A DNA stretch of 64,000 bases from Acidobacteriota bacterium (GCA_016700075.1 CP065000.1:1922001-1986000), one strand, 5' to 3'. Shown: positions 51,914 through 61,361, counted from the first letter of the stretch. Notes: a model not told the origin generated them from the letters alone. A program made the numbers and translations.

Positions 51914-54436
51914 TCAGGCCTTTTCGGCTATCTCCGATGCGGGTGTTTCTTTATTTGGTGTTTCCAGCCCCGTAATTTTATAATCACACTCCTCGTTTTG
52001 GCAATAGCGGATGGTACCTTCTTTTTTGGTCGTCTTTTCCAAAAGGAACGGCGCGCTGCATTGCGGGCACGATTCCGCGACCGGCTTATCCCAAAATACG
52101 GCGTCGCATTTCGGATAGTTCCCGCAGCCGTAGAAAACTTTGCCGCGGCGCGATTTCTTTACGACTATCTCGCCGCCGTCCTTTTGACACTTGACGCCTA
52201 CGGTCTCGCGTTTGATGTAGTCGCACTTCGGATAATTCGAACACGAAATGAACTCACCGAATCTTCCGAAACGCCGCACCAGATTCGCACCATCGACCGG
52301 ACATTGTTCGTTCAGCGGCTCGGGCGGCGGAGCGGGTTTTTGATCACCTTTCGCCAGTTTGCGAATGTTCTTGCACTCCGGATATCCGGTACAACCGTAA
52401 AAAGACCCGAACCGGCCTTTTTTCAGCACCATTTCCTTTCCGCAGAGCTCACAAGGCTCGACCTTGCTTTCTTCGGATCCCTCAGAAGCCTCGCTGCCAT
52501 TTTCGTCCACGGAGCGCTTCGCCGCGACCTCGCGCGTATTCTTACATTCCGGATAGGTCGCACATGCCAGGAATTGCCCGAATCTTCCGAACTTTATGAC
52601 CATGCCTGCACCGCATTTCTCGCAAATCTCGTCGGTAGGTATGGCGGTCTTCTTGATGTTCTTTATTGACTCGGCAGCGTTTTCAAGATCCTTGGCAAAC
52701 TTTTCGTAAAATTCCGCGAGAGCGTCCCGCCAATCCAGCTTGCCTTCCTCGATCTCGTCCAACTCTTCTTCCATACGCGCCGTGTAGGCCGTATTGAAGA
52801 TATCGTCAAAACTTGCGATCAAAAGGTCGTTGACGGTGGTGCCGAGCGGCGTCGGATGAAATTTGGCTTCGACCTTCTCGACGTATTCACGATCTTGAAT
52901 GGTCGTCATGATCGCCGCATACGTCGATGGGCGGCCGATGCCTTTTTCTTCCAGAGCCTTTACCAGCGTCGCTTCCGTATAACGCGGCGGCGGTTCGGTG
53001 AAGTGCTGATTCGGCGTGATGCTGTTCAGGCGAAGTGTTTCGCCCTCTTTCACAAGCGGCAGATCGCGGCCCTCGTCGTCATCTTCGTCCGCCGGTTTTT
53101 CGTCGCGGCCTTCCTGATAGACGCGCAGGAAGCCGTCAAATTTCAGCACAGATCCCGATGCTCTGAACATAAATCGTCCGGCCTCGATCTCGATAGTGGT
53201 CTGATCGAAAACGGCGGGGGACATTTGCGATGCGACGAAACGCTGCCAGATCAGCCGGTAGAGCTTCAATTCGTCAGGCCCGAGTATGTCCGACAGGCTC
53301 TCGGGAGTCCGCGTAACATCCGTCGGCCTGATAGCCTCGTGTGCGTCCTGAGCGTCCTTTTTGGACCGGTAAATATTCGGCTTGGCCGGAAGATAGCTTT
53401 CGCCGTAATTGTTCTCAACGAAACCGCGGACATCGATCAGGGCCGCGTCGGAAACCCGCGTCGAATCCGTTCGCATATAGGTGATCAGTCCTACCGCCCC
53501 TTCAGTTCCCAGTTCGATACCCTCATAGAGCCTCTGAGCAACGGTCATTGTCCGTTTCACGGAAAACCCGAGTTTCCGAGCGGCGTCCTGCTGAAGTTTC
53601 GACGTAATGAAAGGCGGCGTCGGATTGCGCTTGCGTTCCTTTGTGGTCAGCGAAGAAACGATAAATTGTTCCTTTTCTGCCTCTGTTACGATCGCGTCGG
53701 CGTCCGCCTGCGTCTTTATATGTATCTCGTTGTCTTTAACAGCTTCATCGAACTTGCCGCCTTTGACCGTGAGATCACCGACACGGGCCAGTTTAGCGTC
53801 AAAATTCGGCGGTAACACAGCCGTTAGATTCGCGACAATTGACCAATATTCTGTCTTTTTGAATGCTTCTATCTCGCGTTCACGTTCTACCACCAGTCTG
53901 ACGGCAACCGTCTGCACGCGTCCCGCAGAAAGCCTGCCTCCGATGGTCTTCCACAGGATCGGCGAAACCTTGTAGCCAACCAACCGGTCAAGTATCCTAC
54001 GTGCCTGCTGAGCAAAAACAAGATTCTTATCGACCTGTTTAGGTTCCTTAAAGGCATCATTTATCGCGTTCTTGGTGATCTCGTTGAACATCACGCGAAA
54101 TACCTTTTGGGTGCCTTTTTTCGGTACGATCTCTTCGGCCAAATGCTGACAGATCGCCTCGCCTTCGCGGTCGGGGTCGGCAGCAAGGTATATGGATTCG
54201 CTCTCTTTTGCGGCTTTCTTAAGGTCCGAGACGATCTTTTTATTATTGCGTTTTCGAGTATCCGGAATGACCTCGTAGTGCGGTTCGAATTTATTATCGA
54301 TATCCACACCGAGGTCCTTCATCGGAAGGTCCTTGATATGCCCGATCGATGCCATTACTTTGTAATCGGCACCGAGATACTTATTTATGGTCTTTGCCTT
54401 GGCAGGCGACTCAACTATAACCAGGTTTTTACCCAT
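51914..54436 (-). CDS. topA: DNA topoisomerase I (type IA)
   Basis: An 840-residue type IA topoisomerase that relaxes negative supercoils. It has the N-terminal Toprim domain (NLVIVESPAKAKTINKYLG, later DPDREGEAI), the catalytic tyrosine in GLITYMRTDSTRVS at about residue 318, and the C-terminal zinc-ribbon region from about 597. Five ribbon repeats are seen; the first four keep GRFGxFxxC or equivalent with CxxC and C-x(4-6)-C cysteines, and the fifth ends the protein near CQNEECDYK. Its length is ordinary. It leads a tight cluster (methyltransferase, membrane protein) and follows dprA by 127 bases. Confidence 0.96.
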   Translation of the reverse strand: MGKNLVIVESPAKAKTINKYLGADYKVMASIGHIKDLPMKDLGVDIDNKFEPHYEVIPDTRKRNNKKIVSDLKKAAKESESIYLAADPDREGEAICQHLAEEIVPKKGTQKVFRVMFNEITKNAINDAFKEPKQVDKNLVFAQQARRILDRLVGYKVSPILWKTIGGRLSAGRVQTVAVRLVVEREREIEAFKKTEYWSIVANLTAVLPPNFDAKLARVGDLTVKGGKFDEAVKDNEIHIKTQADADAIVTEAEKEQFIVSSLTTKERKRNPTPPFITSKLQQDAARKLGFSVKRTMTVAQRLYEGIELGTEGAVGLITYMRTDSTRVSDAALIDVRGFVENNYGESYLPAKPNIYRSKKDAQDAHEAIRPTDVTRTPESLSDILGPDELKLYRLIWQRFVASQMSPAVFDQTTIEIEAGRFMFRASGSVLKFDGFLRVYQEGRDEKPADEDDDEGRDLPLVKEGETLRLNSITPNQHFTEPPPRYTEATLVKALEEKGIGRPSTYAAIMTTIQDREYVEKVEAKFHPTPLGTTVNDLLIASFDDIFNTAYTARMEEELDEIEEGKLDWRDALAEFYEKFAKDLENAAESIKNIKKTAIPTDEICEKCGAGMVIKFGRFGQFLACATYPECKNTREVAAKRSVDENGSEASEGSEESKVEPCELCGKEMVLKKGRFGSFYGCTGYPECKNIRKLAKGDQKPAPPPEPLNEQCPVDGANLVRRFGRFGEFISCSNYPKCDYIKRETVGVKCQKDGGEIVVKKSRRGKVFYGCGNYPKCDAVFWDKPVAESCPQCSAPFLLEKTTKKEGTIRYCQNEECDYKITGLETPNKETPASEIAEKA

Positions 54437-54563
54437 CTTGATAAACGGTCAGCGTGCCGAGGCGGCGCATTGACGAATCTGACTTCTAGCACCTCGAGAG
54501 AGCCTCTGTCAATCTCAACGTGTTTTATGTGATGCGAAATTTCACCTGCCGAGCGGGAAAAGA

Positions 54564-55688
54564 TCAGATCCGGCGAGCGTAATTTTTTCCGGGCAGCACG
54601 CGTATGAGATCCTTGATATCCAAACTCACCAACGCACTGTTCAGGTCACCGAAACCCATTCCGGTTTTTGCCAAGAGCTGGTCGATATGCGTTTCGTCAT
54701 CGGCGGTCAGCGTATTCCAAACCTTCAACTCTTTCTCTGATAAACCTGCGGGTGCAAGCTGCGGCTGATCTTCTGCCGCTTCATTCTTTTTGTCAGTTGG
54801 CGGCGGCAATATGCCCGCAGCGATATCAGGCGGCATCTCAGCGACGACGTCCTGCCACTGCTGCACAAGTTTCGCACCGCTCTTAATAAGGTAATTCGTC
54901 CCGTACGAATTGCCGGATGTTATGTTGCCCGGCACGGCCATCACTTCGCGGCCCTGTTCCGCAGCGAGCCTTGCGGTTATCAACGAACCGCTGCGTTCCG
55001 ATGCCTCGACGACCAGCACGCCCATGCTCGACCCGCTGATGATGCGGTTGCGAAACGGGAAATGTTCCGGCAGCGGCGGCGTCCCCAATGGAAACTGCGA
55101 AACAAGACAACCGCCGTTATCAAGGATCTCTCGCGTCAGTCCGGTATTTTCGCGTGGATATACGTTGTCGATCCCTGTGCCGATGACGGCGATCGTCCGT
55201 CCGCCGGCCGACAAAGCACCCTTGTGGGCGGCGGCGTCAATGCCGCGGGCGAGACCTGAAATTATGCAGATGCCGTGTTCGGCTAGATCCCGCGATAACA
55301 TTTCGGCCGCATTCTCGCCATACGTCGAACAACGGCGCGAACCTATCACCGCAATTCCCGGCTGATCGAAACATTCCTGCCAGTTGCCTTTCACGTAAAG
55401 CACCATCGGCGGATCGGCGATCTCTCGGAGGTAGGCCGGATAACTGCCGTCATCGAGCAGAAGAATATCGCCGCCGAGCTGTTTTACCCGATCCAATTCC
55501 GTCTCGGCTGCCGAGTGACGGTCACGCTCGAGTATCGAATCGACAGATTCGCCCCGCAGTCCCGCACGCTCAAGCTCATTTCGCCGCGCATTGAAAACAG
55601 CGTCCGCCGAACCGAACGCCTCAAGCAGCCGCTTCGCCGCGAGAGGCCCGACGCCGGGTGTCATATTCAATGCGATCCAGGAGAGCAT
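54564..55688 (-). CDS. dprA: DNA-processing protein DprA/Smf
   Basis: A 374-residue protein with an N-terminal SAM/HhH-like helical region (MTPGVGPLAAKRLLEAFG), the Rossmann-like DprA core with VIGSRRCSTYGE and IISGLARGIDAAAHKGAL, and a C-terminal winged helix (about 300-365) near GLSEKELKVWNTL. DprA loads RecA on incoming single-stranded DNA, so it is a marker of natural transformation capability. It starts nine bases after the M20 peptidase gene and precedes topA, an association frequent in bacteria. Confidence 0.95.
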   Translation of the reverse strand: MLSWIALNMTPGVGPLAAKRLLEAFGSADAVFNARRNELERAGLRGESVDSILERDRHSAAETELDRVKQLGGDILLLDDGSYPAYLREIADPPMVLYVKGNWQECFDQPGIAVIGSRRCSTYGENAAEMLSRDLAEHGICIISGLARGIDAAAHKGALSAGGRTIAVIGTGIDNVYPRENTGLTREILDNGGCLVSQFPLGTPPLPEHFPFRNRIISGSSMGVLVVEASERSGSLITARLAAEQGREVMAVPGNITSGNSYGTNYLIKSGAKLVQQWQDVVAEMPPDIAAGILPPPTDKKNEAAEDQPQLAPAGLSEKELKVWNTLTADDETHIDQLLAKTGMGFGDLNSALVSLDIKDLIRVLPGKNYARRI

Positions 55689-55697
55689 GATAGGGTT

Positions 55698-56837
55698 TCA
55701 AATTCGCGACAGCAGCATCGTCACCAGCATGGCCCGATCAGCGATGTCGTCAACAAGGATGTGTTCGTGAAGCGTGTGGGCACCGTCGCCCGCGATGCCG
55801 AGCCCGTCGAGCACGGGCACGCCCATAGCGGCGACGAAATTACCGTCCGAGGCGCCTCCGACCTGCGTTTCTTCTAACGCGTAATCAAATTCGGCGGCAA
55901 TCGATTTCGCTTTCTCGAAAAGAGCGGCTACGGCTTCAGTCCTCTCGAGCGGCGGACGGTTGATGTCGCCAACGAATTCCAGCCGCACGCGGTCGTCAAT
56001 GGGCGTCAGCCGCTTGAGCTCCTCCATGACACGCTCACCTTCGGCTATCCTCGAAAACCGCACGTCGATCTCGCACATTGCGAGGTCGGGAATGACGTTA
56101 GTTACGGCTCCGCCGTGGAACGTCGTCACGTTGACGGTCGTGCCGGCATCTTTTCGTGCAACGGCATGGATCTTTTCCAACTGCCGAGCGAGTTCCGTAA
56201 CGGCGTTCGCACCTTTTTCAGGATCGAGCCCGGCGTGCGATGGAGCACCGTGTGCCGAAACGGTAAAGGTGCCCGTTCCCTTGCGGCCGGTTTTTACTTT
56301 GCCCGCGGCCGAAGGTTCAAAAACAAAACAGTTCTCCGCTTTTGCCGCCTCACTTTCGACCAGCGGCCGTCCTGTCTTGCTGCCGACCTCTTCGTCGGCG
56401 GCTAGCAGTATGTTTACCGGCCGCATCGGCCGTCGGCCGCTCTCGACGAAATACCGCAACGCCTCGAACATCAATACGATGTTCGCCTTCATGTCGAAGA
56501 TCCCGCAACCGTAAAATTTCCCGTCCTCGATACGCGTCGGATTTTTCTCGTGCGTGCCTGCGGGATGCACGGTGTCCGTGTGGCCAAGAACAAGGTTCGC
56601 TTTTCCTCCGCCCGCAAACGCCCGAATGATCACGTGTTCGCCGACGCCTTCGGCGGCGTGACGATCGACAGTAAATTCCGGCGATATTCCATTTGCCTTT
56701 TCCTCCAGCCAGTCCGCTACGCGGCTGCTTGCTGCTTCGTCAAATGAAGGTGATTCGATATCGACGATCTCGCGTATCTCGTCGATGATCTGAGGCAAAC
56801 GCTGTACGTATCTGTTCTGCAATTCAGCCGGCGTCAT
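55698..56837 (-). CDS. M20 family metallopeptidase (CPG2/ArgE-DapE-like)
   Basis: A 379-residue zinc-dependent amidohydrolase. Metal ligands and catalytic residues appear in order: LVLGHTDTVHP (first His/Asp pair), GCGIFDMKANIV (bridging Asp), LLAADEEVGS (catalytic Glu and a second Glu) and the C-terminal GDGAHTLHEH (last His). The lid/dimerisation domain, with SAHGAPSHAG, lies at about 190-300. Closest in style to carboxypeptidase G2-like enzymes. No signal peptide is seen, so it is probably cytoplasmic. It starts two bases after the nuclease gene stop and nine before dprA. Confidence 0.9.
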   Translation of the reverse strand: MTPAELQNRYVQRLPQIIDEIREIVDIESPSFDEAASSRVADWLEEKANGISPEFTVDRHAAEGVGEHVIIRAFAGGGKANLVLGHTDTVHPAGTHEKNPTRIEDGKFYGCGIFDMKANIVLMFEALRYFVESGRRPMRPVNILLAADEEVGSKTGRPLVESEAAKAENCFVFEPSAAGKVKTGRKGTGTFTVSAHGAPSHAGLDPEKGANAVTELARQLEKIHAVARKDAGTTVNVTTFHGGAVTNVIPDLAMCEIDVRFSRIAEGERVMEELKRLTPIDDRVRLEFVGDINRPPLERTEAVAALFEKAKSIAAEFDYALEETQVGGASDGNFVAAMGVPVLDGLGIAGDGAHTLHEHILVDDIADRAMLVTMLLSRI

Positions 56838-56839
56838 GC

Positions 56840-57781
56840 TTATTTCCCGAATATCGCTTCCAGCGTGTCGCCCATACGATAGCCTGCCTGGACCAATCGG
56901 CGTTCAGAAACGCTCATAGCATTTCTGCGATAATCGTCGCTCGGGAATTGGAAACGCACCAGATCCGAACGAAAAACCTCTGTTTGTGCAAGTACCAAGC
57001 TCTCGTCCTTCCATTTGGCGTAGTCGGAAAGAGCGAGGCCCGCTTTCATCGATTCAAAGGGATAACGCGAGATCATAGCATTCGCGACATGGCGGACGTA
57101 ATCGCCTTCGCAAAGCCCGAAATTGAAAGGGATGTTGCGCGGAACAATGGAATCCCAAAACCAATGCAGATTCTGCTGGTCCGCACGAGGTGTGCCTTCC
57201 GGTGATATGAGAAACGTGTTCGCTCCGAGATCTCCGTTCGGCTCGCGTTCCGTTACTCGGCTCGACGTGTGCAGCGGTTGGTGTATGTCGCCGCCGATGT
57301 GCAGGAACCACGCCAGGGCGATCGACTTTTCGCGGTCGCTGACGGTTGTGTCGCGCATTGCTTTTTCAAATTCGCCCAATTTGTCGATCGCCAGCCCGTC
57401 GGGTCTCTTGTCGGCTATCAGCTCGATCTTCTCGTTTACTTTTCGCCAAAAAACAGACGTATAGTGCCATTCACCCTTGTGATATTTCTCAAAACGCACC
57501 GGAAACGAACGGTCGCGGACAATATCTGCCCAAGTTGGCACAAGCATGAAATAATCAAGCTGCTTGTCGGCATCGGTGCGGGCACCATATAGCTGGTAAT
57601 AGACCGACAGATGCGAATCTTCCGGTGCCGCCCGCAGTATGCGGATGACGTTCTCTCTTGCCTTTGGCGACATCCGCTGCCACGCAACATATCCCGTGAT
57701 CTTGTGGCCGACGTCGTCCCACGCAAATGTTCCTACTGTGCCCGCCAAAAGCAGCAACACCAACAAAATTGCTCTCTTCAT
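56840..57781 (-). CDS. secreted S1/P1-type nuclease
   Basis: A 313-residue protein with signal peptide 1-20. Cleavage after Ala20 would expose Trp21 (WDDVGHKITG), which as the mature N-terminus coordinates zinc in S1/P1 nucleases. The further zinc ligand motifs are present: LDYFM..WAD, HIGGDIHQPLHTSSR, GDLGANTF and NLHWFWD. These nucleases cleave single-stranded DNA and RNA, with 3'-nucleotidase activity. It heads a packed run that continues into the M20 peptidase, dprA and topA, so extracellular DNA degradation sits in the same cluster as a DNA-uptake gene. Confidence 0.93.
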   Translation of the reverse strand: MKRAILLVLLLLAGTVGTFAWDDVGHKITGYVAWQRMSPKARENVIRILRAAPEDSHLSVYYQLYGARTDADKQLDYFMLVPTWADIVRDRSFPVRFEKYHKGEWHYTSVFWRKVNEKIELIADKRPDGLAIDKLGEFEKAMRDTTVSDREKSIALAWFLHIGGDIHQPLHTSSRVTEREPNGDLGANTFLISPEGTPRADQQNLHWFWDSIVPRNIPFNFGLCEGDYVRHVANAMISRYPFESMKAGLALSDYAKWKDESLVLAQTEVFRSDLVRFQFPSDDYRRNAMSVSERRLVQAGYRMGDTLEAIFGK

Positions 57782-57965
57782 AAATCTTTGTCCGTTTGAA
57801 TCCTTTTAATTGATATTAGCGAAAACACCAACAGAGGCAAAGAGGTCTGTTAAAAAGTGCGGTAAGCAAACTTTTTTTGTACCTCGAACATCTTAAACCG
57901 TGCAAGACTTTCCCCGTTTCTCGTTCCTAGGTTGGAGAGGCCCGAAAGACAGGGGGGAAACAGAA
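57782..57965. other. divergent intergenic region
   Basis: A 184-base gap between the nuclease gene and the small CxxC protein gene. It holds promoters for both, with an AT-rich centre and a GGGGGG tract that acts as the Shine-Dalgarno of the plus-strand gene. No other feature was seen. Confidence 0.35.
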
Positions 57966-58211
57966 ATGAAAGCAGTTCAAAAAGTTTTGCAACAAAGTTT
58001 GACAAGTAAGCGTATAACTGGTAGAAATAGCAGTTCGCCCGGAAGGCCGATAGGTATTCTAGGCACGCTTTTCGGTTGCTGGCACAGGGTGCTCAGCCGT
58101 CCGTTTTCGGATGAAACAGGCTCGTATCGTGTATGTATAGATTGCGGTGCGAGAAAGTTATTTGATACAACAAGCTTCAAAACATTGGGGAACTTTTACT
58201 TCACCCCATAG
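57966..58211 (+). CDS. small CxxC protein (uncharacterised)
   Basis: An 81-residue protein. The C-terminal half GCWHRVLSRPFS...YRVCIDCGARKLFD...GNFYF matches the recurrent pattern C-W-H-x(3)-S-R-P-F-x-YRVC-x-x-CGA-x-x-x-FD seen in short proteins of Acidobacteriota. The C-x-x-C suggests a small zinc ribbon together with the Cys/His of GCWH. The ATG at 57966 has a GGGGGG Shine-Dalgarno ten bases upstream. A longer frame to 57900 exists but has no support. Function unknown. It ends at a clear terminator. Confidence 0.6.
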   Translation: MKAVQKVLQQSLTSKRITGRNSSSPGRPIGILGTLFGCWHRVLSRPFSDETGSYRVCIDCGARKLFDTTSFKTLGNFYFTP

Positions 58212-58278
58212 GTGCCGTTCGACCTAAACTGAACGTATTCATAAATACCCTCAATTATACCTACCAAATAGACCTACC

Positions 58279-58309
58279 GGGTGCGGCTTTTCAAAAACGA
58301 GTCGCACCC
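58279..58309 (+). terminator. rho-independent terminator after the small CxxC gene
   Basis: GGGTGCGGC, a loop of about 13 bases, GTCGCACCC, then TTTTCTCTTTTTATT on the plus strand. It also separates this gene from the convergent zinc-ribbon protein gene. Confidence 0.8.
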
Positions 58310-58319
58310 TTTTCTCTTT

Positions 58320-59042
58320 TTATTCCTGAATGATCAAATATGCGTCAAAGACCCAACCGGTCTTGTCGCCATATCGTGCCATACACCAATTGCCTTTCTT
58401 GCCGCCTGCCTTTCCGGTGTCAATGCACATTCCGATAGTGATGGTCTCGCCGTGAGGAATTTTCGCGATCCTTTGGCCGATATCGGAATTTGGCAGCGAA
58501 CGCAGTGCGAGAAAGCCGTCATTGGGTGAATTGACGGTCGCGGGCCGCGGATCCAAAAGGTCTATGGGCAGATCTACGTTGTATTCGTCGGGTCCGGTCT
58601 TTTGTTCTTCGATCTGCTTTTGAAGATTAGCGATCTCGTCCTGAAGTTGTTTGTTGGGGTCCTTTTTTGCGGCCGGCGGCGAGGATGGTGGATGCGGCCT
58701 AGGCTCTTCTTTCACGGTCATTGATCCGGCGTAAAAATAAAAGAAGGCTGCGACCCCGACACCGGCAACGACCAGGAAAAGAAACCCTGCGACGACCAGC
58801 CCTATCAACAGTTTTACCACTCCGGAACCTCCTTTTTTCTGTGGCGGCGGAGCGATCGACGGCGTTTGAAACTGTGTGGGACGCGGAGGTGTGGACGACG
58901 TGTCCGGTTGAAACATAACAACCGTTTCCTCCGAATCAGAAGCCGATGATATTCCGGCGTTCTCCAACAACGTTCCGTCGTTCAGACAAAAGTTTAGGTT
59001 AGGATCGGCGTAGTCGGCACCGCAGGAAGGGCATCTTTTCAT
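58320..59042 (-). CDS. zinc-ribbon, membrane-anchored protein with SH3-like C-terminus
   Basis: A 240-residue protein. Residues 1-28 form a zinc ribbon (CPSCGADYADPNLNFCLNDG, CxxC plus a second Cys). A proline-rich linker follows, then one membrane segment (about 78-105), a Lys/Glu-Gln coiled-coil stretch (130-150), and a C-terminal bacterial SH3-like domain (about 165-240, ending DKTGWVFDAYLIIQE). An in-frame frame extends nine codons to 59069; the ATG at 59042 (MKRCPSCG) is preferred. It probably links cytoplasmic and extracytoplasmic binding modules. Function is unknown. It is divergent from the DoxX gene. Confidence 0.78.
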   Translation of the reverse strand: MKRCPSCGADYADPNLNFCLNDGTLLENAGISSASDSEETVVMFQPDTSSTPPRPTQFQTPSIAPPPQKKGGSGVVKLLIGLVVAGFLFLVVAGVGVAAFFYFYAGSMTVKEEPRPHPPSSPPAAKKDPNKQLQDEIANLQKQIEEQKTGPDEYNVDLPIDLLDPRPATVNSPNDGFLALRSLPNSDIGQRIAKIPHGETITIGMCIDTGKAGGKKGNWCMARYGDKTGWVFDAYLIIQE

Positions 59043-59161
59043 AACTCGTTTTATAGAGCAGATGTGCAATTAATGCAAATAAATCCCGTTTTGGCAGAGG
59101 CGTTTGTTATCACTGCAGCAAATATGTTTGAATTAACGCCAAACCTGAAAGGAGAAACCCA

Positions 59162-59557
59162 ATGGAAAGCGAAGCAACAAATATCTCTGCGGGAGCCAAA
59201 TGGGGAGGACTGGCTCTTAGCATAATTCCCTCTCTGATGCTGACATTGAGCGGCGTGATGAAATTCGTTCAGCCCACCGGCTTTGAAGAAGGCCTGGCCT
59301 TAATGGGTTATCGAGCGGACCAAATGTATGCCCTTGGAGTTGTCGAACTGCTCTGCGTCGCGATCTACTGGATACCACGCACCTCGGTCGTCGGGGCTAT
59401 ATTGTTGACAGGTTATATGGGCGGAGCCATCGCCACGCATTATCGCGTCGGTGATCTGTTCATCATCCAGGTTCTTATCGGCATGGCGTTCTGGGGAGGG
59501 CTTTACCTACGAAACGAGCGTCTACGAGAACTAATACCATTCAAAAGGAGTTGGTGA
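59162..59557 (+). CDS. DoxX-like membrane protein
   Basis: A 131-residue protein with four membrane segments (about 12-32, 57-75, 80-98, 103-120) and the DoxX family features LTLSGVMKF near the start and LLTGYMGGAIATHYRVG in the third segment. DoxX-like proteins are quinone-linked or redox membrane proteins with poorly defined roles. AAAGGAG precedes the ATG by seven bases. Its TGA overlaps the following ATG (TGATG), so it is coupled to the DUF1428 gene. Confidence 0.85.
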   Translation: MESEATNISAGAKWGGLALSIIPSLMLTLSGVMKFVQPTGFEEGLALMGYRADQMYALGVVELLCVAIYWIPRTSVVGAILLTGYMGGAIATHYRVGDLFIIQVLIGMAFWGGLYLRNERLRELIPFKRSW

Positions 59558-59916
59558 TGTCAAAATACGTCGATGTTTACCTTCTTCCGATCAAGGAAGA
59601 AAATATCGCTGAATACAAGAAGATCGCCTCAAAAGCAGGAAAGGTCTTCATGAAGAACGGGGCTATTCGCTACCGGGAATATGTCGCGTCGGATTTGACA
59701 AACGAATTCTGCGTTCCATTTCCAAAGCAGATAAAGCTCAAACCGGGCGAGACACTTGTTTATGCTGCTGTCGAATTCAAAAGCGAGGCACACCGTAACA
59801 AGGTGATGAAAAAGCTCTACAACGACCCCGAAATGGAAGCCTCGATGCCGGGTGAACTGCCGTTCGACTGCAAGCGTATGGTTTACGGCGGATTCAAAAT
59901 ACTGGTCGACCTTTAA
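59557..59916 (+). CDS. DUF1428 (YbaA-like) protein
   Basis: A 119-residue soluble protein of the DUF1428/YbaA family, ferredoxin-like fold, with the family start YVDVYLLPIKEENIAEYKKIA and the segment FKSEAHRNKVMKKLYNDPEM. Function is uncharacterised. AAGGAG lies six bases before the ATG. Both ends are translationally coupled: TGATG with the DoxX gene and TAATG with the MATE transporter. Confidence 0.85.
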   Translation: MSKYVDVYLLPIKEENIAEYKKIASKAGKVFMKNGAIRYREYVASDLTNEFCVPFPKQIKLKPGETLVYAAVEFKSEAHRNKVMKKLYNDPEMEASMPGELPFDCKRMVYGGFKILVDL

Positions 59917-61337
59917 TGGCAGAAAAAGATCCAAGCAACGGTAATTCCAGATTCGACAGAACCATCGTCGAGGGGCCGCTGGGCCGATCCGTCTGGAAGA
60001 TCGCATGGCCGACCATGCTCACAAATGTCATCGCCGGTCTGCAGGGCCTGGTAGACCACATCGTTGTAGGAAACGTCATCGGTTTCAAAGCAAATGCTGC
60101 CATCGGCGTGAGCTGGCAGATATTCCTTGTCGTCATCGTTTTTATCTCGTCGCTTTTCAGCGGAATGAGTGTGCTGGTAGCTCGCTATACGGGCGCCGGC
60201 GATGAATTAAAGGTCGATCGGACCGTATATCAGGCGTTCCTGACCGCGATATTGTTGTCCGTCGGCGTATTGGCTCCGATAGGATATTTCGCATCGCCGT
60301 TCCTGCTGGATCTGGTCAATGCAGAGGCTGGCGTCAAAGCAGAAGCACTTCCGTACCTCAGGATAACTTTCATTTTTAGTCTCGGACTGCTGATCTATTT
60401 CATGCTCAGCGGAGCACTCCGCTCCGCGGGCGACGCCAAGACGCCGATGATCCTTGGCGTTGTGATGACGATACTCAATCTAGTCCTGAATATTGTCTTC
60501 ATACGCGGACTCGGACCGATACCGTCATTTGGCACCGCGGGTGCAGCGATCGGGACATCGGTCGCTACGTTCATTGTCGGGTCATACGCGATGTGGAGGC
60601 TCTTTTTCGGCGGATGGGTAGTTCGATTTCCAAAAGGAATGAGTTATAAGCCCGACCTGAAGATAATCCGCAATATCTTCCGTTTTGGCCTGCCGACCGG
60701 ATTTCAAGGCGTCGCAATGAATGTCGGCGGCGTGCTGATACTCGCATTCATAGGCTCGCTCGCCGAGAGCGCCGCTGCACAGGCCGCATTTGCGGTCTCA
60801 TACACCCAGCTTTTCTCATTGATCACATGGACCTCGGTCGGACTGATGGGAGCGGCGGCAGCCGTCGCCGGGCAGAATCTCGGCGCCGGAAAGCCCGAAA
60901 GGGCGATGGCGGGCGTACACACTGCGGCAAAATTCGGCCTTGCTGTCGCTGCATTTATCGGGATCTTCTTCTTTCTCTTTCCGCGGGAATTGCTCGGCCT
61001 CTTTGGTATGCAGGAACCCGCAGTTTTGGAAATTGGCACGCAGCTGCTTCGGGTCTTGAGCGTTTCCGGCCTTTTCATTGCAACAGCGTTGACCTATACC
61101 GGCGGCCTTCAGGGAACCGGCGATACGAAAAGCCCTCTTTATATTTCTCTGATCTCGCAGGTCGCTGTGCCGTTGGGTATATGTTCGGTCATCAGCATGT
61201 TCTCAACGCTTGAGGCGATGCACATTTGGCTCGCCATCTTGACCGGACACATATTCCGATGCGTGTTAAGTATGCTCCGTTTTCACCAAGGAAAATGGCG
61301 GTCTATCGAAATTGAGATCGATAAGACCGCCGCTTGA
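59916..61337 (+). CDS. MATE family efflux transporter
   Basis: A 473-residue, 12-segment membrane protein with duplicated six-helix halves. Typical phrases are WKIAWPTMLTNVIAGLQGLVDHIVVGNVIG in helix 1-2, SGMSVLVARYTGAGD, and in the second half GLMGAAAAVAGQNLGAGKPERAMAGVHTAAKFG. MATE proteins export cationic drugs, toxins or metabolites with Na+ or H+. The ATG overlaps the DUF1428 stop (TAATG). It is the last gene of the DoxX-DUF1428-MATE operon and converges on dnaN. Confidence 0.93.
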   Translation: MAEKDPSNGNSRFDRTIVEGPLGRSVWKIAWPTMLTNVIAGLQGLVDHIVVGNVIGFKANAAIGVSWQIFLVVIVFISSLFSGMSVLVARYTGAGDELKVDRTVYQAFLTAILLSVGVLAPIGYFASPFLLDLVNAEAGVKAEALPYLRITFIFSLGLLIYFMLSGALRSAGDAKTPMILGVVMTILNLVLNIVFIRGLGPIPSFGTAGAAIGTSVATFIVGSYAMWRLFFGGWVVRFPKGMSYKPDLKIIRNIFRFGLPTGFQGVAMNVGGVLILAFIGSLAESAAAQAAFAVSYTQLFSLITWTSVGLMGAAAAVAGQNLGAGKPERAMAGVHTAAKFGLAVAAFIGIFFFLFPRELLGLFGMQEPAVLEIGTQLLRVLSVSGLFIATALTYTGGLQGTGDTKSPLYISLISQVAVPLGICSVISMFSTLEAMHIWLAILTGHIFRCVLSMLRFHQGKWRSIEIEIDKTAA

Positions 61338-61361
61338 GCTTGTTGCACTGAGTGTTTTTTC

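Noticed and set aside
52856..53815. A 319-residue plus-strand frame
   Set aside because: It is fully antisense to topA, whose conserved motifs cover the region.
58320..58330. Poly-T region as part of the zinc-ribbon gene terminator
   Set aside because: The T-run belongs to the plus-strand hairpin of the small CxxC gene; the minus-strand gene ends just beside it.
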